Source: Streptomyces armeniacus (GTDB taxonomy: Bacteria; Actinomycetota; Actinomycetes; Streptomycetales; Streptomycetaceae). Taken from it: DNA of 64,000 bases. The stretch lies in assembly GCF_003355155.1 (NCBI RefSeq), contig NZ_CP031320.1:2032369-2096368 (forward strand), in the 5' to 3' direction. A program made the translations under genes and the position numbers. The notes under the pieces are model-generated. The model saw nothing but the letters and a program-made list of their open reading frames with translations. It did no database searches and had not been told where the DNA came from. Positions 8,336 through 16,621 of the stretch are shown in pieces; position 1 is the first letter of the stretch, and each line of letters begins with the position of its first letter.

Positions 8336-9097
8336 ATGATCCGCTCCATGCACGGCACCGGTACCCGCTCCCCTACCCGCTCGGCGGGCAGGCACCCTGT
8401 GATGACCTACACCCTCATCGGGGTCTGCTTCCTCATCTTCCTGCTCGGTCCGGCGTCCGGCTTCGTGCCCGCGTACGGCACCGGCGAGGCGCTCTTCCAC
8501 GAGCAGACCGGTCATTTCCACCGCTGGGGAGTGGTGCCCCGCACCCTGTGGAGCGGCCGCCCCAGGCCGCTGGCCACGCCGTTCACCGCGCTGTTCCTGC
8601 ACGGGAACTGGCTGCACCTGCTCGGCAACCTGCTCTTCCTCTTCGTCTTCGGCGAGATGGCCGAGCGGCGGATGGGCGCGGCACGTTTCCTGCTTTTCTA
8701 TGTCATTGTCGGCTATGCCGCGATGCTGTGCTATGCCGCTGCCTACCCGGATTCGAGCGAGACCCTCGTCGGCGCCTCCGGGGCGATCTCCGGGGTGCTG
8801 GGCGCGTTCCTCTACCTCTTCCCGCGGGCCCGGGTCACCAGCGTGCTGCCGTTCCTCTGGTTCCTCCCGCTGCGCTTCCCGGCCTGGGCGGTGCTCGTCT
8901 TCTGGCTGACCCTGCAGTGGCTGGCGGCCCGCCGGGACACCGAGGGACCGGGGGTGGCGTACCTCGCGCACGTCGTAGGCTTCACGCTGGGCTTCCTGTA
9001 CGCCTGGCTGCGCTTCCGTACACCCCGCTCCTCTAGAGTGAGCGAGCCTGCCCCGGCGGCCACGGGCCGTACCCCCGACGAAGGGATCACACCATGA
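8336..9097 (+). CDS. Rhomboid family intramembrane serine protease
   Basis: A 253-residue membrane protein with six or seven predicted helices. It has the complete rhomboid catalytic set: HGNWLHLLGN (N91 and H94 of the oxyanion region), nucleophile S149 in GASGAISG, and base H212 in AYLAHVVGF. It should therefore be an active intramembrane protease. The start used is ATG at 8336; an in-frame GTG at 8303 would add eleven mostly basic residues. Its stop overlaps the start of the next gene (ATGA), so translation is coupled to a RAM-domain protein. Confidence 0.88.
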   Translation: MIRSMHGTGTRSPTRSAGRHPVMTYTLIGVCFLIFLLGPASGFVPAYGTGEALFHEQTGHFHRWGVVPRTLWSGRPRPLATPFTALFLHGNWLHLLGNLLFLFVFGEMAERRMGAARFLLFYVIVGYAAMLCYAAAYPDSSETLVGASGAISGVLGAFLYLFPRARVTSVLPFLWFLPLRFPAWAVLVFWLTLQWLAARRDTEGPGVAYLAHVVGFTLGFLYAWLRFRTPRSSRVSEPAPAATGRTPDEGITP

Positions 9098-9375
9098 TCA
9101 CCTCGATCGTGCTCATCAGGTGCAGCACGGATCGCATCCCTGAGATCGCCGAGCAGATCGCCGCCCTGGAGGGGGTCAGCGAGGTGTACTCGGTGACGGG
9201 CGCGCACGACCTCATCGCGATGGTGCGGGTGGCCGAGCACGACGACCTCGCGGACGTCATCCCCGGCCGGATCAGCAAGGTCCAGGGCGTGCTGGCCACG
9301 GAGACGCACATCGCGTTCCGTACGTACTCGCAGCACGACCTGGAGGCGGCCTTCGCGATCGGGCTCGACGCGTAG
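9094..9375 (+). CDS. Stand-alone Lrp/AsnC ligand-binding (RAM) domain protein
   Basis: A 93-residue protein consisting only of the RAM (regulation of amino acid metabolism) domain, with no helix-turn-helix. The pattern GVSEVYSVTGAHDLIAMVRV is characteristic of Lrp-family effector domains, which form oligomers and bind amino acids. The ATG overlaps the rhomboid stop codon by 4 bp. Stand-alone RAM proteins may sense small molecules or modulate full-length Lrp proteins; the target here is unknown. A short heptamer repeat array follows 32 bp after the stop. Confidence 0.85.
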   Translation: MITSIVLIRCSTDRIPEIAEQIAALEGVSEVYSVTGAHDLIAMVRVAEHDDLADVIPGRISKVQGVLATETHIAFRTYSQHDLEAAFAIGLDA

Positions 9376-9407
9376 GGCGGGCGTCCGCGGCCCGGGGCCC
9401 GTATCCG

Positions 9408-9446
<39 letters not shown>

Positions 9447-9454
9447 GAAGACTT

Positions 9455-9472
9455 CTTCATCTCGCTTTCATC
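9455..9472 (+). promoter_or_regulatory. Direct repeat (CTTCATC / TTTCATC), 11-bp period
   Basis: CTTCATC and TTTCATC are spaced exactly 11 bp apart, one helical turn, directly upstream of the small-protein/kinase/regulator operon. OmpR-family regulators bind such head-to-tail repeats. Similar TTCATC words recur upstream of 12225, so autoregulation by the response regulator at 11440 is a reasonable inference. Confidence 0.4.
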
Positions 9473-9506
9473 GGCACACCGCACCACCGCCCGCAGGCTT
9501 TCCCGC

Positions 9507-9878
9507 ATGGCCTTCTCACACCGCATGGCGACGCTCGCGGCCGTCGTGGCGATCCCGCTCGGCATCGCCGCCACCAGCTACGTGCTGACCGACAGCCCGG
9601 ACCCGCCCCGCTCCCCCGCGGAGGTCGACCTGGACTCCGACAGCCCGCGGCCGACGCACCCCTCGTCGCCCGTGCCCTCCGGCGGCCCGTCCGGGTCGCC
9701 CGGCGGGTCCGGTGAGCCCTCCGGCCGCCCCTCGCCGCCCGCCACCGGTCCCAGCTCCCCGGACGACGACGGCGACCAGGTCGTACCCCCGCCGTCCGCC
9801 ACCCACGAGCGGGGCGGGGACGACGACGCGGACGACGACGGCGCCGGCGGTGGCGACGACGACGGAGACGACGGCTGA
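9507..9878 (+). CDS. Small exported protein with acidic low-complexity tail
   Basis: A 123-residue protein with an N-terminal hydrophobic segment (residues 8-25) and no other domain. The remainder is Pro/Ser/Gly-rich and ends in a run dominated by Asp (about 95-123). It ends 5 bp before the sensor kinase start, so the two are co-expressed. An acidic extracytoplasmic tail next to a sensor kinase could bind cations or act as an accessory sensor; this is inference. Codon use is normal, supporting a real gene, but I do not recognise a family. Confidence 0.65.
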   Translation: MAFSHRMATLAAVVAIPLGIAATSYVLTDSPDPPRSPAEVDLDSDSPRPTHPSSPVPSGGPSGSPGGSGEPSGRPSPPATGPSSPDDDGDQVVPPPSATHERGGDDDADDDGAGGGDDDGDDG

Positions 9879-9883
9879 CCCGC

Positions 9884-11443
9884 ATGCCCCTCTCGTACCG
9901 CCTCCGCCGCCCGCACCGTCCCCGCCTGCGGCGCCTCCGCCGCCCGCAGGTCACGGCGCGGGTCCGGATCCTGCTGTGGCTGCTGGTGGTGATGGCGGTC
10001 GCGCTCGCCGCGGTGGCCACCACCACCCGTTCGATCCTGCAGCGGGACGTCGACCACCGCATCACGCGGCTGCTGGCGCAGGAGACGGGCGAGTTCGCGA
10101 ACTTCGTCGACCAGGGCCGCGACCCGGAGACCGGCGCGCCCTTCCGTACGTCGCGCCGCCTGATCGAACTGTTCCTGCAGCGCCAGTACGCCGACCCCGA
10201 CGAGGAACTGCTCGGCGTCGTCGGCGACTCCGTCCTGCGGCAGCGCCGCGACATCCCCACCGCGCTGCCGCTGCACCGCGACCGGGAGGCGCTGCGCCGT
10301 ATCACCGCGAGCGGGGCCCGTACGGGCACCCTGGACCGGCCGGAGGGCGAGATCCGCTGGGCGAAGGTACGGATCGACGCGTCCGCCGACTCGCGGCGCG
10401 GCAGCTTCGTCGTGGCGTTCCACGCCGACCGCGAACAGGCCATGGCCGAGGACGTGTTCCGCATCCTGCTCGCCATCTCCGGCGTCGCCCTGCTGATGAC
10501 CTGCGGCATCGGCTGGGCCGTCGCGGGCCGCATCCTCGCGCCCGTACGGCTCGTGCGCACGACCGCCGCGCAGCTCACCGAGCAGGACCTGACCCGGCGC
10601 ATCCCGGTGCACGGCCGGGACGACATCGCCGCGCTCGCCGAGACGTTCAACGCGATGCTGGACCGGCTGGAGCGGGCGTTCGCGGCGCAGCGGCAGTTCG
10701 TCGACGACGCGGGGCACGAGCTGCGTACGCCCATCACCATCGTGCGCGGACACCTGGAGCTGATGGGCGACGACCCGGTGGAACGCGAGGAGACCGTACG
10801 GCTGGTGACGGACGAGCTGGACCGGATGAGCCGTATCGTCGAGGACATGCTGCTGCTCGCCAAGGCGGAGCGGCCGGACTTCGTGTCGGAGGAGCCGGTG
10901 GAGCTGGCGGAGCTGACCGCGGACGTCTACGTCAAGGCACGCGCCCTGGCCCCCCGCGACTGGCGACTCGACGCCGTGGGCGAGGGCACCGTGCAGCTCG
11001 ACCCGCAGCGGATCACGCAGGCCATGGTGCAGCTCGCGCAGAACGCCGTACAGCACACCGCCCCGGACACCCCCGTACGGATCGGCTCCCTGCGCACGGA
11101 CCGCGAGGTGCAGCTGTACGTGGCGGACAGCGGCACGGGCGTACGGCCCGAGGACGCCGAGCTGATCTTCGAACGCTTCCGCCGCGGCACCGCCCGGCGC
11201 GGCTCCGCGGCAGGCGGCGGTGGCGCGGGCCTCGGCCTGTCCATCGTGAAGGCGATCGCCGAGGCGCACCGCGGGGGCCGGGTGGCACTGCGTACGACGG
11301 AGGGCGGCGGCGCCACGTTCGTCATCGCGGTCGCGGCCGAGGAGCCGGGCGAGCCCGGCGAGTCCCGGGACGGCAGGGACGGCACGAACGACAGGCACGG
11401 AAGGGACGGCAGCATGCCCGCAACGGAGGTGACCGCACCGTGA
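9884..11443 (+). CDS. Sensor histidine kinase (HAMP, HisKA, HATPase_c)
   Basis: A 519-residue membrane kinase. A first membrane helix at about 28-48, an extracytoplasmic sensor region of roughly 140 residues and a second helix (about 190-212) precede a HAMP domain. HisKA follows with phospho-acceptor H278 in DDAGHELRTPITIVRG, then an ATPase domain with QLAQNAVQHT (N box) and GAGLGLSIVKAIAEAH (G2 box). The C-terminal ~45 residues are Gly/Asp/Arg-rich and probably disordered. The stop overlaps the start of the response regulator (GTGA), so the two are a cognate pair. The signal is unknown; the co-transcribed acidic exported protein may contribute. Confidence 0.9.
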   Translation: MPLSYRLRRPHRPRLRRLRRPQVTARVRILLWLLVVMAVALAAVATTTRSILQRDVDHRITRLLAQETGEFANFVDQGRDPETGAPFRTSRRLIELFLQRQYADPDEELLGVVGDSVLRQRRDIPTALPLHRDREALRRITASGARTGTLDRPEGEIRWAKVRIDASADSRRGSFVVAFHADREQAMAEDVFRILLAISGVALLMTCGIGWAVAGRILAPVRLVRTTAAQLTEQDLTRRIPVHGRDDIAALAETFNAMLDRLERAFAAQRQFVDDAGHELRTPITIVRGHLELMGDDPVEREETVRLVTDELDRMSRIVEDMLLLAKAERPDFVSEEPVELAELTADVYVKARALAPRDWRLDAVGEGTVQLDPQRITQAMVQLAQNAVQHTAPDTPVRIGSLRTDREVQLYVADSGTGVRPEDAELIFERFRRGTARRGSAAGGGGAGLGLSIVKAIAEAHRGGRVALRTTEGGGATFVIAVAAEEPGEPGESRDGRDGTNDRHGRDGSMPATEVTAP

Positions 11444-12102
11444 ACCGCATCCTCATCGCGGAGGACGAGGAGCGCATCGCCGCCTTCGTCGAGAAGGGCC
11501 TGCGCGCCAACGGCTTCACCACCACGGTCGCCGCCGACGGCAACACCGCACTCGACTACGCCGCCACCGGCGGCTTCGACCTCGTCGTACTCGACATCGG
11601 GCTGCCGTACCGCGACGGCTTCACCGTCCTGCGCGAACTGCGCGAGGCCCGCGTCACGGTGCCCGTCATCGTCCTCACCGCGCGGGACTCGGTCGGCGAC
11701 ACCGTCGCCGGGCTGGAGGGCGGCGCGGACGACTGGATGACGAAACCGTTCCGGTTCGAGGAGCTGCTGGCCCGCGTACGGCTCCGGCTGCGCACCTCGA
11801 GCCGTACGCCCGAGGTGACGGTGCTGCGCAGCGGCGACCTGTCGCTGGACCTGCGGACCCGCCGGGCCAGCGCCGACGGGCGCACGGTGGATCTGACGGC
11901 ACGTGAGTTCGTGCTGCTGGAACTCTTCCTGCGGCACCCCGGGCAGGTGCTGTCGCGGGAGCAGATCCTCTCGCACGTGTGGGGCTACGACTTCGACCCC
12001 GGCTCGAACATCGTCGACGTGTACGTGCGCGCGCTGCGGAAGAAGCTCGGCGCGGGGCGGGTGGAGACGGCACGCGGGATGGGCTACCGGCTGCCGGGCT
12101 GA
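11440..12102 (+). CDS. OmpR/PhoB-family response regulator
   Basis: A 220-residue regulator with a receiver domain (1-120; phospho-acceptor D52 in VVLDIGLP, conserved K in MTKPFRFEE) and a winged-helix trans_reg_C domain (about 130-220; REQILSHVWGYDFDPGSN, then a recognition region ending MGYRLPG). The GTG start overlaps the kinase stop by 4 bp. Two sets of 11-bp-period direct repeats flank the operon, one in front of it and one in front of the transporter-glycerate kinase pair, which suggests autoregulation and control of those genes. Confidence 0.9.
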   Translation: MNRILIAEDEERIAAFVEKGLRANGFTTTVAADGNTALDYAATGGFDLVVLDIGLPYRDGFTVLRELREARVTVPVIVLTARDSVGDTVAGLEGGADDWMTKPFRFEELLARVRLRLRTSSRTPEVTVLRSGDLSLDLRTRRASADGRTVDLTAREFVLLELFLRHPGQVLSREQILSHVWGYDFDPGSNIVDVYVRALRKKLGAGRVETARGMGYRLPG

Positions 12103-12185
12103 GGCCGTTAGCCTGCTGCTCCTGCGCGCCGCCCGGATGAATCCCCGGTCCGGCCTTCCCCGGATGAAATCTCCTTCATCAAGAC

Positions 12186-12205
12186 CTCACGGTGGACTCA
12201 CGGTG
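12186..12205 (+). promoter_or_regulatory. Direct repeat CTCACGGTG x2, 11-bp period
   Basis: Two perfect copies of CTCACGGTG have an 11-bp period, ending 19 bp before the transporter start. Just upstream (12134-12180) lie CCGGATGAA twice and CTTCATC, the same word found before the kinase operon. This fits an OmpR-family operator, probably for the adjacent regulator. Confidence 0.4.
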
Positions 12206-12224
12206 AAGCCGAAGACTCGTCCGC

Positions 12225-13649
12225 GTGTCCCTCTCCGTCAAGCAGACCGTCTTCCTCACCGCCACCCTCAGCTTCTGCGCACTCCTCGCCGTCCCCGGTA
12301 ACTTCCCCGGGCTCGCCGCCGACGCCCGCCTCACACTCGGCATCTTCGCGGTGGCGACCTGCGCCTGGATCAGCACACCGATCGACGACACGTACATCGC
12401 GCTGAGCGCCGGCCTCGCCCTCGCCGCGACCGGGGTGATAAGCAGCGACACGCTGTTCGGTGCCCTCGGCGACCCCACCGTATGGCTGCTGATCTGCGCC
12501 TTCGTCCTGGCCGCCGCCGTGTCCCGTACGGGTCTCGCGGGCCGCGCGGCGGCGTTCCTGGTCGGCGGCGCCCGTACGGTACGTCAGCTGGTGCACCTCA
12601 CCACCGCGGCGCTCGTCGTGACGGCCTTCGCCATACCGGCCACGTCCGGGCGCGCGGCGCTCACGTTGCCGGTGTTCGTCGCGCTGGCCAGGGCGCTCGC
12701 CGACCGCACCCGACTGGTCGTGATGCTGGCGCTGCTGTTCCCCACCGTCATCCTGCTGTCCGCCGTGGCCACGCTCATCGGCGCGGGCGCACACCTCATC
12801 ACCGTGCACGTGCTGTGGGAGGCGGCGGGCGAGCACATCGGGTTCACCGAATGGCTGCTGCTCGGGCTGCCGCTGGCGCTGGCCTCGGCCCATCTGGGCG
12901 CGGAGGCCGTGCTGTTGACGACGACGCGGCGCAGCGACCGGCGGGACGGCGTACGGATCACCGCGGACGACATCCAGAAGCACAGCGAGGACACCGTCAC
13001 CGGACCGCTCTCCACGGTCGAGATCCGCTGCCTGCTGCTGCTGTCCACGGTCGTCGCCCTGTGGTGCGCGGAACCGCTGCACGGGGTGCCGCCCGCGCTC
13101 GTCGCGCTGATCGGCGCGGTCGTGTCGGCGTCCCCGGTGCTCGGCACCGTACGGCTCAAGGACGCGCTCCGTACGGTGCCCTGGTCGCTGCTGCTGTTCA
13201 TGGCCGCGACGATGGCGATGGGCATCGCCCTCTCCCGGTCCGGCGCAGCGGGCTGGCTGGTAGGCGGGCTCGGCGCGTCCGGCGACTCGCGGCTGCCGCC
13301 CTGGCTGTTCCTCGCGGTCGTGGTCGCGGTCAGCACCGCCGCGCACCTGGTGCTCCAGTCCCGTTCGGCGCGGTCCAGCGTGCTGGTGCCGCTGGTGGTC
13401 GCCGCGGCGGCGGGCGCCGGCGTCAACCCGGTGGCCGCCGCGCTCGCCTCCACCGCCGCGGCGGGCTTCTGCCACACGCTGCCCGCGTCCGCGAAGCCGG
13501 TCGCGCTCTTCGCGGACGTGCCCGGGATCACCACGTACACACCCCGCGACCTGCTGCGCCTCTCCACCGTACTGGCGCCGCTGACCGCCGCGCTCGTCCT
13601 GTTCTTCGCGCTCGCCGTCTGGCCGCTGCTCGGCGTCCCCGTTCTCTGA
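12225..13649 (+). CDS. DASS (SLC13) family anion:cation symporter
   Basis: A 474-residue protein with 11-12 membrane segments. It matches the divalent anion symporter family, whose members carry dicarboxylates, citrate, sulfate or related anions: early segments IDDTYIALSAGL, a first re-entrant region ATSGRAALTLPVF and the repeated C-terminal region SRSARSSVLVPL followed by NPVAAALASTAAAGF. It lies 31 bp upstream of glycerate kinase on the same strand, so an organic acid such as glycerate, tartronate or tartrate is a plausible substrate; this is inferred from context only. The last codons and stop lie inside a 10-bp tandem triplication. Confidence 0.75.
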   Translation: MSLSVKQTVFLTATLSFCALLAVPGNFPGLAADARLTLGIFAVATCAWISTPIDDTYIALSAGLALAATGVISSDTLFGALGDPTVWLLICAFVLAAAVSRTGLAGRAAAFLVGGARTVRQLVHLTTAALVVTAFAIPATSGRAALTLPVFVALARALADRTRLVVMLALLFPTVILLSAVATLIGAGAHLITVHVLWEAAGEHIGFTEWLLLGLPLALASAHLGAEAVLLTTTRRSDRRDGVRITADDIQKHSEDTVTGPLSTVEIRCLLLLSTVVALWCAEPLHGVPPALVALIGAVVSASPVLGTVRLKDALRTVPWSLLLFMAATMAMGIALSRSGAAGWLVGGLGASGDSRLPPWLFLAVVVAVSTAAHLVLQSRSARSSVLVPLVVAAAAGAGVNPVAAALASTAAAGFCHTLPASAKPVALFADVPGITTYTPRDLLRLSTVLAPLTAALVLFFALAVWPLLGVPVL

Positions 13650-13669
13650 CGTTCTCTGACGTTCTCTGA
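13641..13669 (+). repeat. 10-bp tandem triplication over the transporter stop codon
   Basis: GTTCTCTGAC is present twice in full and a third time as GTTCTCTGAG. The TGA in the first copy ends the transporter, and copies two and three make up the spacer leading to the GAGGAG ribosome-binding site of glycerate kinase. Confidence 0.9.
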
Positions 13670-13680
13670 GGAGATCCACC

Positions 13681-14973
13681 GTGACCTACCGTTTCGCCAT
13701 CGCACCCAGCGGCTTCAAGGGCTCGCTGTCCGCCCGGCAGGCGGCCGACGCCATCGCCGAGGGCGTACGCCGCGCCGTACCCGACGCTCGGCTCGACCGC
13801 ATCCCGGTCGTGGACGGCGGTGAGGGCACGGCCGAGGCCCTGGCCGTCGCCACCGGGGGCACGCTGGTACGGCGTACGGCGACGGGGCCGCTCGGGGAGC
13901 CCGTACGGACGCACTTCGCGGTGCTGGGAGGTTCGGGCGGCGGTGGCTCGGGGGGCGGCGATGACGTGACGGCCGTCGTCGAGATGGCGGCCGTCGCCGG
14001 ACTGTCCCTCGTACCCGGGGACCGGCGCGACCCGTGCGCGACCACCACGTACGGAGTCGGCGAACTGATCGCCGCCGCCCTCGACTCCGGGGCCCGCCGC
14101 ATCCTCGTCGGCTGCGGCGACTCCGGCACCTCCGACGGCGGCGCGGGGGCCCTGCGCGCCCTCGGCGCGCGGCTGCTGGACGCCGACGGGCGCGAACTCC
14201 CGTACGGCGGCGGCGCGCTGGCCCGCCTCGACCGCATCGACGCACGCGACCTCGACCCGCGCCTCCGTACGGCCGAACTCCACGTGGCCTGCAACCCGTT
14301 CAACGTCCTCTGCGGACGGAACGGCGTCGCGCGGGTCTTCGGCCCGCAGAAGGGGGCCGGTCCGGCGCAGGTGGAGCTGCTCGCCCGGGGCCTGGAGCGC
14401 TGGGCGGACGTCCTGACGCGCGACGTCGGGGACGTCGGGGACGGGCAGGGGGCCGCGCGCCTCCGGTACGCGCCGGGCACCGGCGCGTCCGGCGGGCTGG
14501 GCGCCGGTCTGGCGGCACTCGGCGGCACGCTGCTGCCCCGCTTCGACGTACTGCTCGGCCACCTCGACCTCGACGCCCGGCTCGGCGCGGCCGACCTGGT
14601 CATCACGGCGGAGGGCGCGCTGGACCACCAGACGGCACGCGGGAAGGTACCCGCGGAGGTCGCCCGCAGGGCGAAGGCGCTGGGCAAGCCCGTCATCGCG
14701 CTGGCGGGCACGCTGGGCGAAGGCGCGCACACCGTACGGGCGTCGGGCGTGGACGCGTACAGCGGCATCCTGCCCGCGCCGATAGGGCTGGCGGAGGCGC
14801 TGAGCCGCGGCGAGGAGTACCTCGCGGACGCGGCCGAGCACGCGGTCCGCATGATCCTGCTGGGCACGCGCCTGACCCCCACACCGCGCCGCCTCGCCCA
14901 GCCCTTGAGCGAAACGAAGACGCCCACCGGCTCACCCAGCCCGTCCGGCACCCGTTCCCCGTCCGGCGCTTGA
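13681..14973 (+). CDS. glxK: Glycerate kinase (GlxK/GarK type)
   Basis: A 430-residue enzyme that phosphorylates D-glycerate with ATP, feeding glycerate from glyoxylate, serine or tartrate breakdown into glycolysis. The N-terminus APSGFKGSLSARQAADAIAEG and the blocks VVDGGEGTAEAL, GCGDSGTSDGGAGAL, GPQKGA and TAEGALDHQTARGK define the family. It is longer than usual (about 375 to 385 residues): a Gly-rich insertion near residue 85 and a Pro/Ser-rich tail of about 30 residues, of which the last ten codons (SPSGTRSPSGA region) are made of copies of the interspersed repeat found elsewhere between genes. GAGGAG precedes the GTG start. It is probably in an operon with the DASS transporter. Confidence 0.9.
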   Translation: MTYRFAIAPSGFKGSLSARQAADAIAEGVRRAVPDARLDRIPVVDGGEGTAEALAVATGGTLVRRTATGPLGEPVRTHFAVLGGSGGGGSGGGDDVTAVVEMAAVAGLSLVPGDRRDPCATTTYGVGELIAAALDSGARRILVGCGDSGTSDGGAGALRALGARLLDADGRELPYGGGALARLDRIDARDLDPRLRTAELHVACNPFNVLCGRNGVARVFGPQKGAGPAQVELLARGLERWADVLTRDVGDVGDGQGAARLRYAPGTGASGGLGAGLAALGGTLLPRFDVLLGHLDLDARLGAADLVITAEGALDHQTARGKVPAEVARRAKALGKPVIALAGTLGEGAHTVRASGVDAYSGILPAPIGLAEALSRGEEYLADAAEHAVRMILLGTRLTPTPRRLAQPLSETKTPTGSPSPSGTRSPSGA

Positions 14974-15123
14974 GGGCGGCGAGCCGCCAACTCCAACCAG
15001 TCCGGCGATTGAGGACGGCCCTCAGCCAGCGCCGAGCGGCTCCCGCCGGAGACGGGTCACCCCATCGTGCGCGGGTGCCGCCCGGGACGGGCGGGCGTCC
15101 GTCCCCAATCGCCGGACGGGCTT
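14939..15123. repeat. Interspersed repeat cluster 1 (truncated, two forward, one reverse)
   Basis: Contains a truncated copy at 14939-14950, a forward copy at 14958-14979 inside the 3' end of glycerate kinase, a forward copy at 14998-15027 (starting CAGTCCGGCGATTGAGGAC) and a reverse copy at 15098-15123. The last two face each other with about 80 bp between their cores, so the RNA could fold into a long hairpin. The position between convergent genes would allow use as a bidirectional terminator. Confidence 0.85.
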
Positions 15124-15142
15124 GATGTGGCTGAGGTTCGTG

Positions 15143-16576
15143 TCAGGGAAACGCCGGGTGGTCGGTGGGCACGCAGCGCCCGTCCTCCACCCGGTAGCTC
15201 CACCGCGCGCCGTCCGTCACCAACTCCCGCACCGCCCGTACGAACCGCTCGACGTGCTCGTCCGGCGTGCCCGCACCGAAGCTGGCGCGAACGGCGTTCA
15301 ACGACCGCTCCCCCGGTTCCGGCGCTGCCCCGGACGCGCCGGACGGCCCGGACACCCCACCGCACTCCCCCGGCTCGTCCGCCGCGCCCCCCAGCAGCAC
15401 GCGCAGCAGCGGGTGCGCGCAGAACATGCCGTCCCGTACGCCGATCCCGTACTCCGCGGACAGCGCCGCCGCGAAGTGCGAGCTGTTCCAGCCGTCGACG
15501 ACGAACGACAGCACCCCGACCCGTTCCGCCTCCTCCCCGAACAGCGACAGCACCCGCACGCCCGGCACGTCCGCCAGCGCCTCCAGTACGCGGGCGAGCA
15601 GCTGCCGTTCCCGCCGTACGAGGCGGTCGAACCCGGCCTCCTCCAGCGCCCGGCAGGCGGAGGCGACGGCGTACGCGCCGATGACGTTCGGCGAACCGGC
15701 CTCGTGCCGCGCCGCGTTCGTGTGCCACTCGACGTCGAGCGCGCCGTCCGCGCGGCGGGCGACGCGCCTGCTGGCGCCGCCGCCCGAGAGGTACGGTTCG
15801 GCGCCGCGCAGCCAGTCGGGGCGCCCGGCCAGCACACCTGCGCCGAACGGCGCGTACAGCTTGTGCCCGGAGAACGCGACCCAGTCCACGTCCAGTTCGG
15901 CGATGTCCACGGGGTGGTGCGGCGCCAGCTGCGCCGCGTCCAGGACGATCCGCGCGCCGTGCCGGTGCGCGGCGGCGGCGAGTTCGCGTACGGGCCAGAT
16001 CTCGCCGGTGACGTTCGACGCGCCCGTCACGCACACCAGCTTCGGGCCCGCGGGCGCGGCGTGCAGCGCCTCGTCGAGGGCGGCGACGGCCTGCTCGGGC
16101 GTACGCGGCGCGCGCAGACACGTCGTGTGCCGGCCGCGCCAGGGCAGCAGCGACGCGTGGTGCTCCGTCTCGAACACGAACACGCGGGTGCCCTCGGGCA
16201 GCGCACGCGCCAGCAGATTCAGCGAGTCGGTCGTGGCACGGGTGAAGACGACCTCGTCGTCGGGTCGGCACCCGAGGAAGCGCGCCACGGTGGCGCGGCT
16301 CTCCTCGTACAGCCGCGTCGACACCTGCGAGAGGTGCCCGGCACCGCGGTGGACGCTGCCGTAGTACGGGGCGTACGCGGCGAGGTCGTCCCAGACGCGC
16401 CGCAGTACGGGGGCGCTGGCGGCGTAGTCGAGAGCGGCGTAGTACACCTCGCCGCCGGTGACGAGGGGGGCGAGCACGTCGTTGCCGAGTACGGGCAGCG
16501 GCTCGTCGGCGGTGCCGTGCCGACGGGGCGGCGATGCGGGCGTACGGAGGACAGCGGTGTCAACGGACACGGACAT
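15143..16576 (-). CDS. SufS-like class V aminotransferase / cysteine desulfurase
   Basis: A 477-residue PLP enzyme. The PLP lysine is K239 in VAFSGHKLYAPFGAG, and HH at 139-140 stacks on the cofactor. The C-terminal loop keeps a cysteine, C386 in RDGMFCAHPLL, at the place of the catalytic Cys of SufS (RTGHHCAQP), so desulfurase or selenocysteine lyase activity is possible. About 30 residues of Gly/Ser/Pro-rich insertion (403-435) and an N-terminal extension of about 40 residues distinguish it from SufS. It lies behind a SAM-IV riboswitch, which ties it to sulfur amino acid supply. The ATG at 16576 has GAGGGAG eleven bases upstream. Confidence 0.82.
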   Translation of the reverse strand: MSVSVDTAVLRTPASPPRRHGTADEPLPVLGNDVLAPLVTGGEVYYAALDYAASAPVLRRVWDDLAAYAPYYGSVHRGAGHLSQVSTRLYEESRATVARFLGCRPDDEVVFTRATTDSLNLLARALPEGTRVFVFETEHHASLLPWRGRHTTCLRAPRTPEQAVAALDEALHAAPAGPKLVCVTGASNVTGEIWPVRELAAAAHRHGARIVLDAAQLAPHHPVDIAELDVDWVAFSGHKLYAPFGAGVLAGRPDWLRGAEPYLSGGGASRRVARRADGALDVEWHTNAARHEAGSPNVIGAYAVASACRALEEAGFDRLVRRERQLLARVLEALADVPGVRVLSLFGEEAERVGVLSFVVDGWNSSHFAAALSAEYGIGVRDGMFCAHPLLRVLLGGAADEPGECGGVSGPSGASGAAPEPGERSLNAVRASFGAGTPDEHVERFVRAVRELVTDGARWSYRVEDGRCVPTDHPAFP

Positions 16577-16587
16577 GACGGCAGAAC

Positions 16588-16620
16588 TCCCTCGAAGACC
16601 AGGACCCCTGGCGTGAGGGA
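16588..16620 (-). promoter_or_regulatory. Candidate anti-Shine-Dalgarno helix of the riboswitch
   Basis: On the minus strand TCCCTC (positions 16620-16615) can pair perfectly with GAGGGA (16593-16588), which contains the ribosome-binding site of the desulfurase-like gene. The two lie just after the SAM-IV aptamer, so ligand binding could favour this helix and block translation. The pairing is seen in the sequence; the switching model is inferred. Confidence 0.5.
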
Positions 16621-16621
16621 T

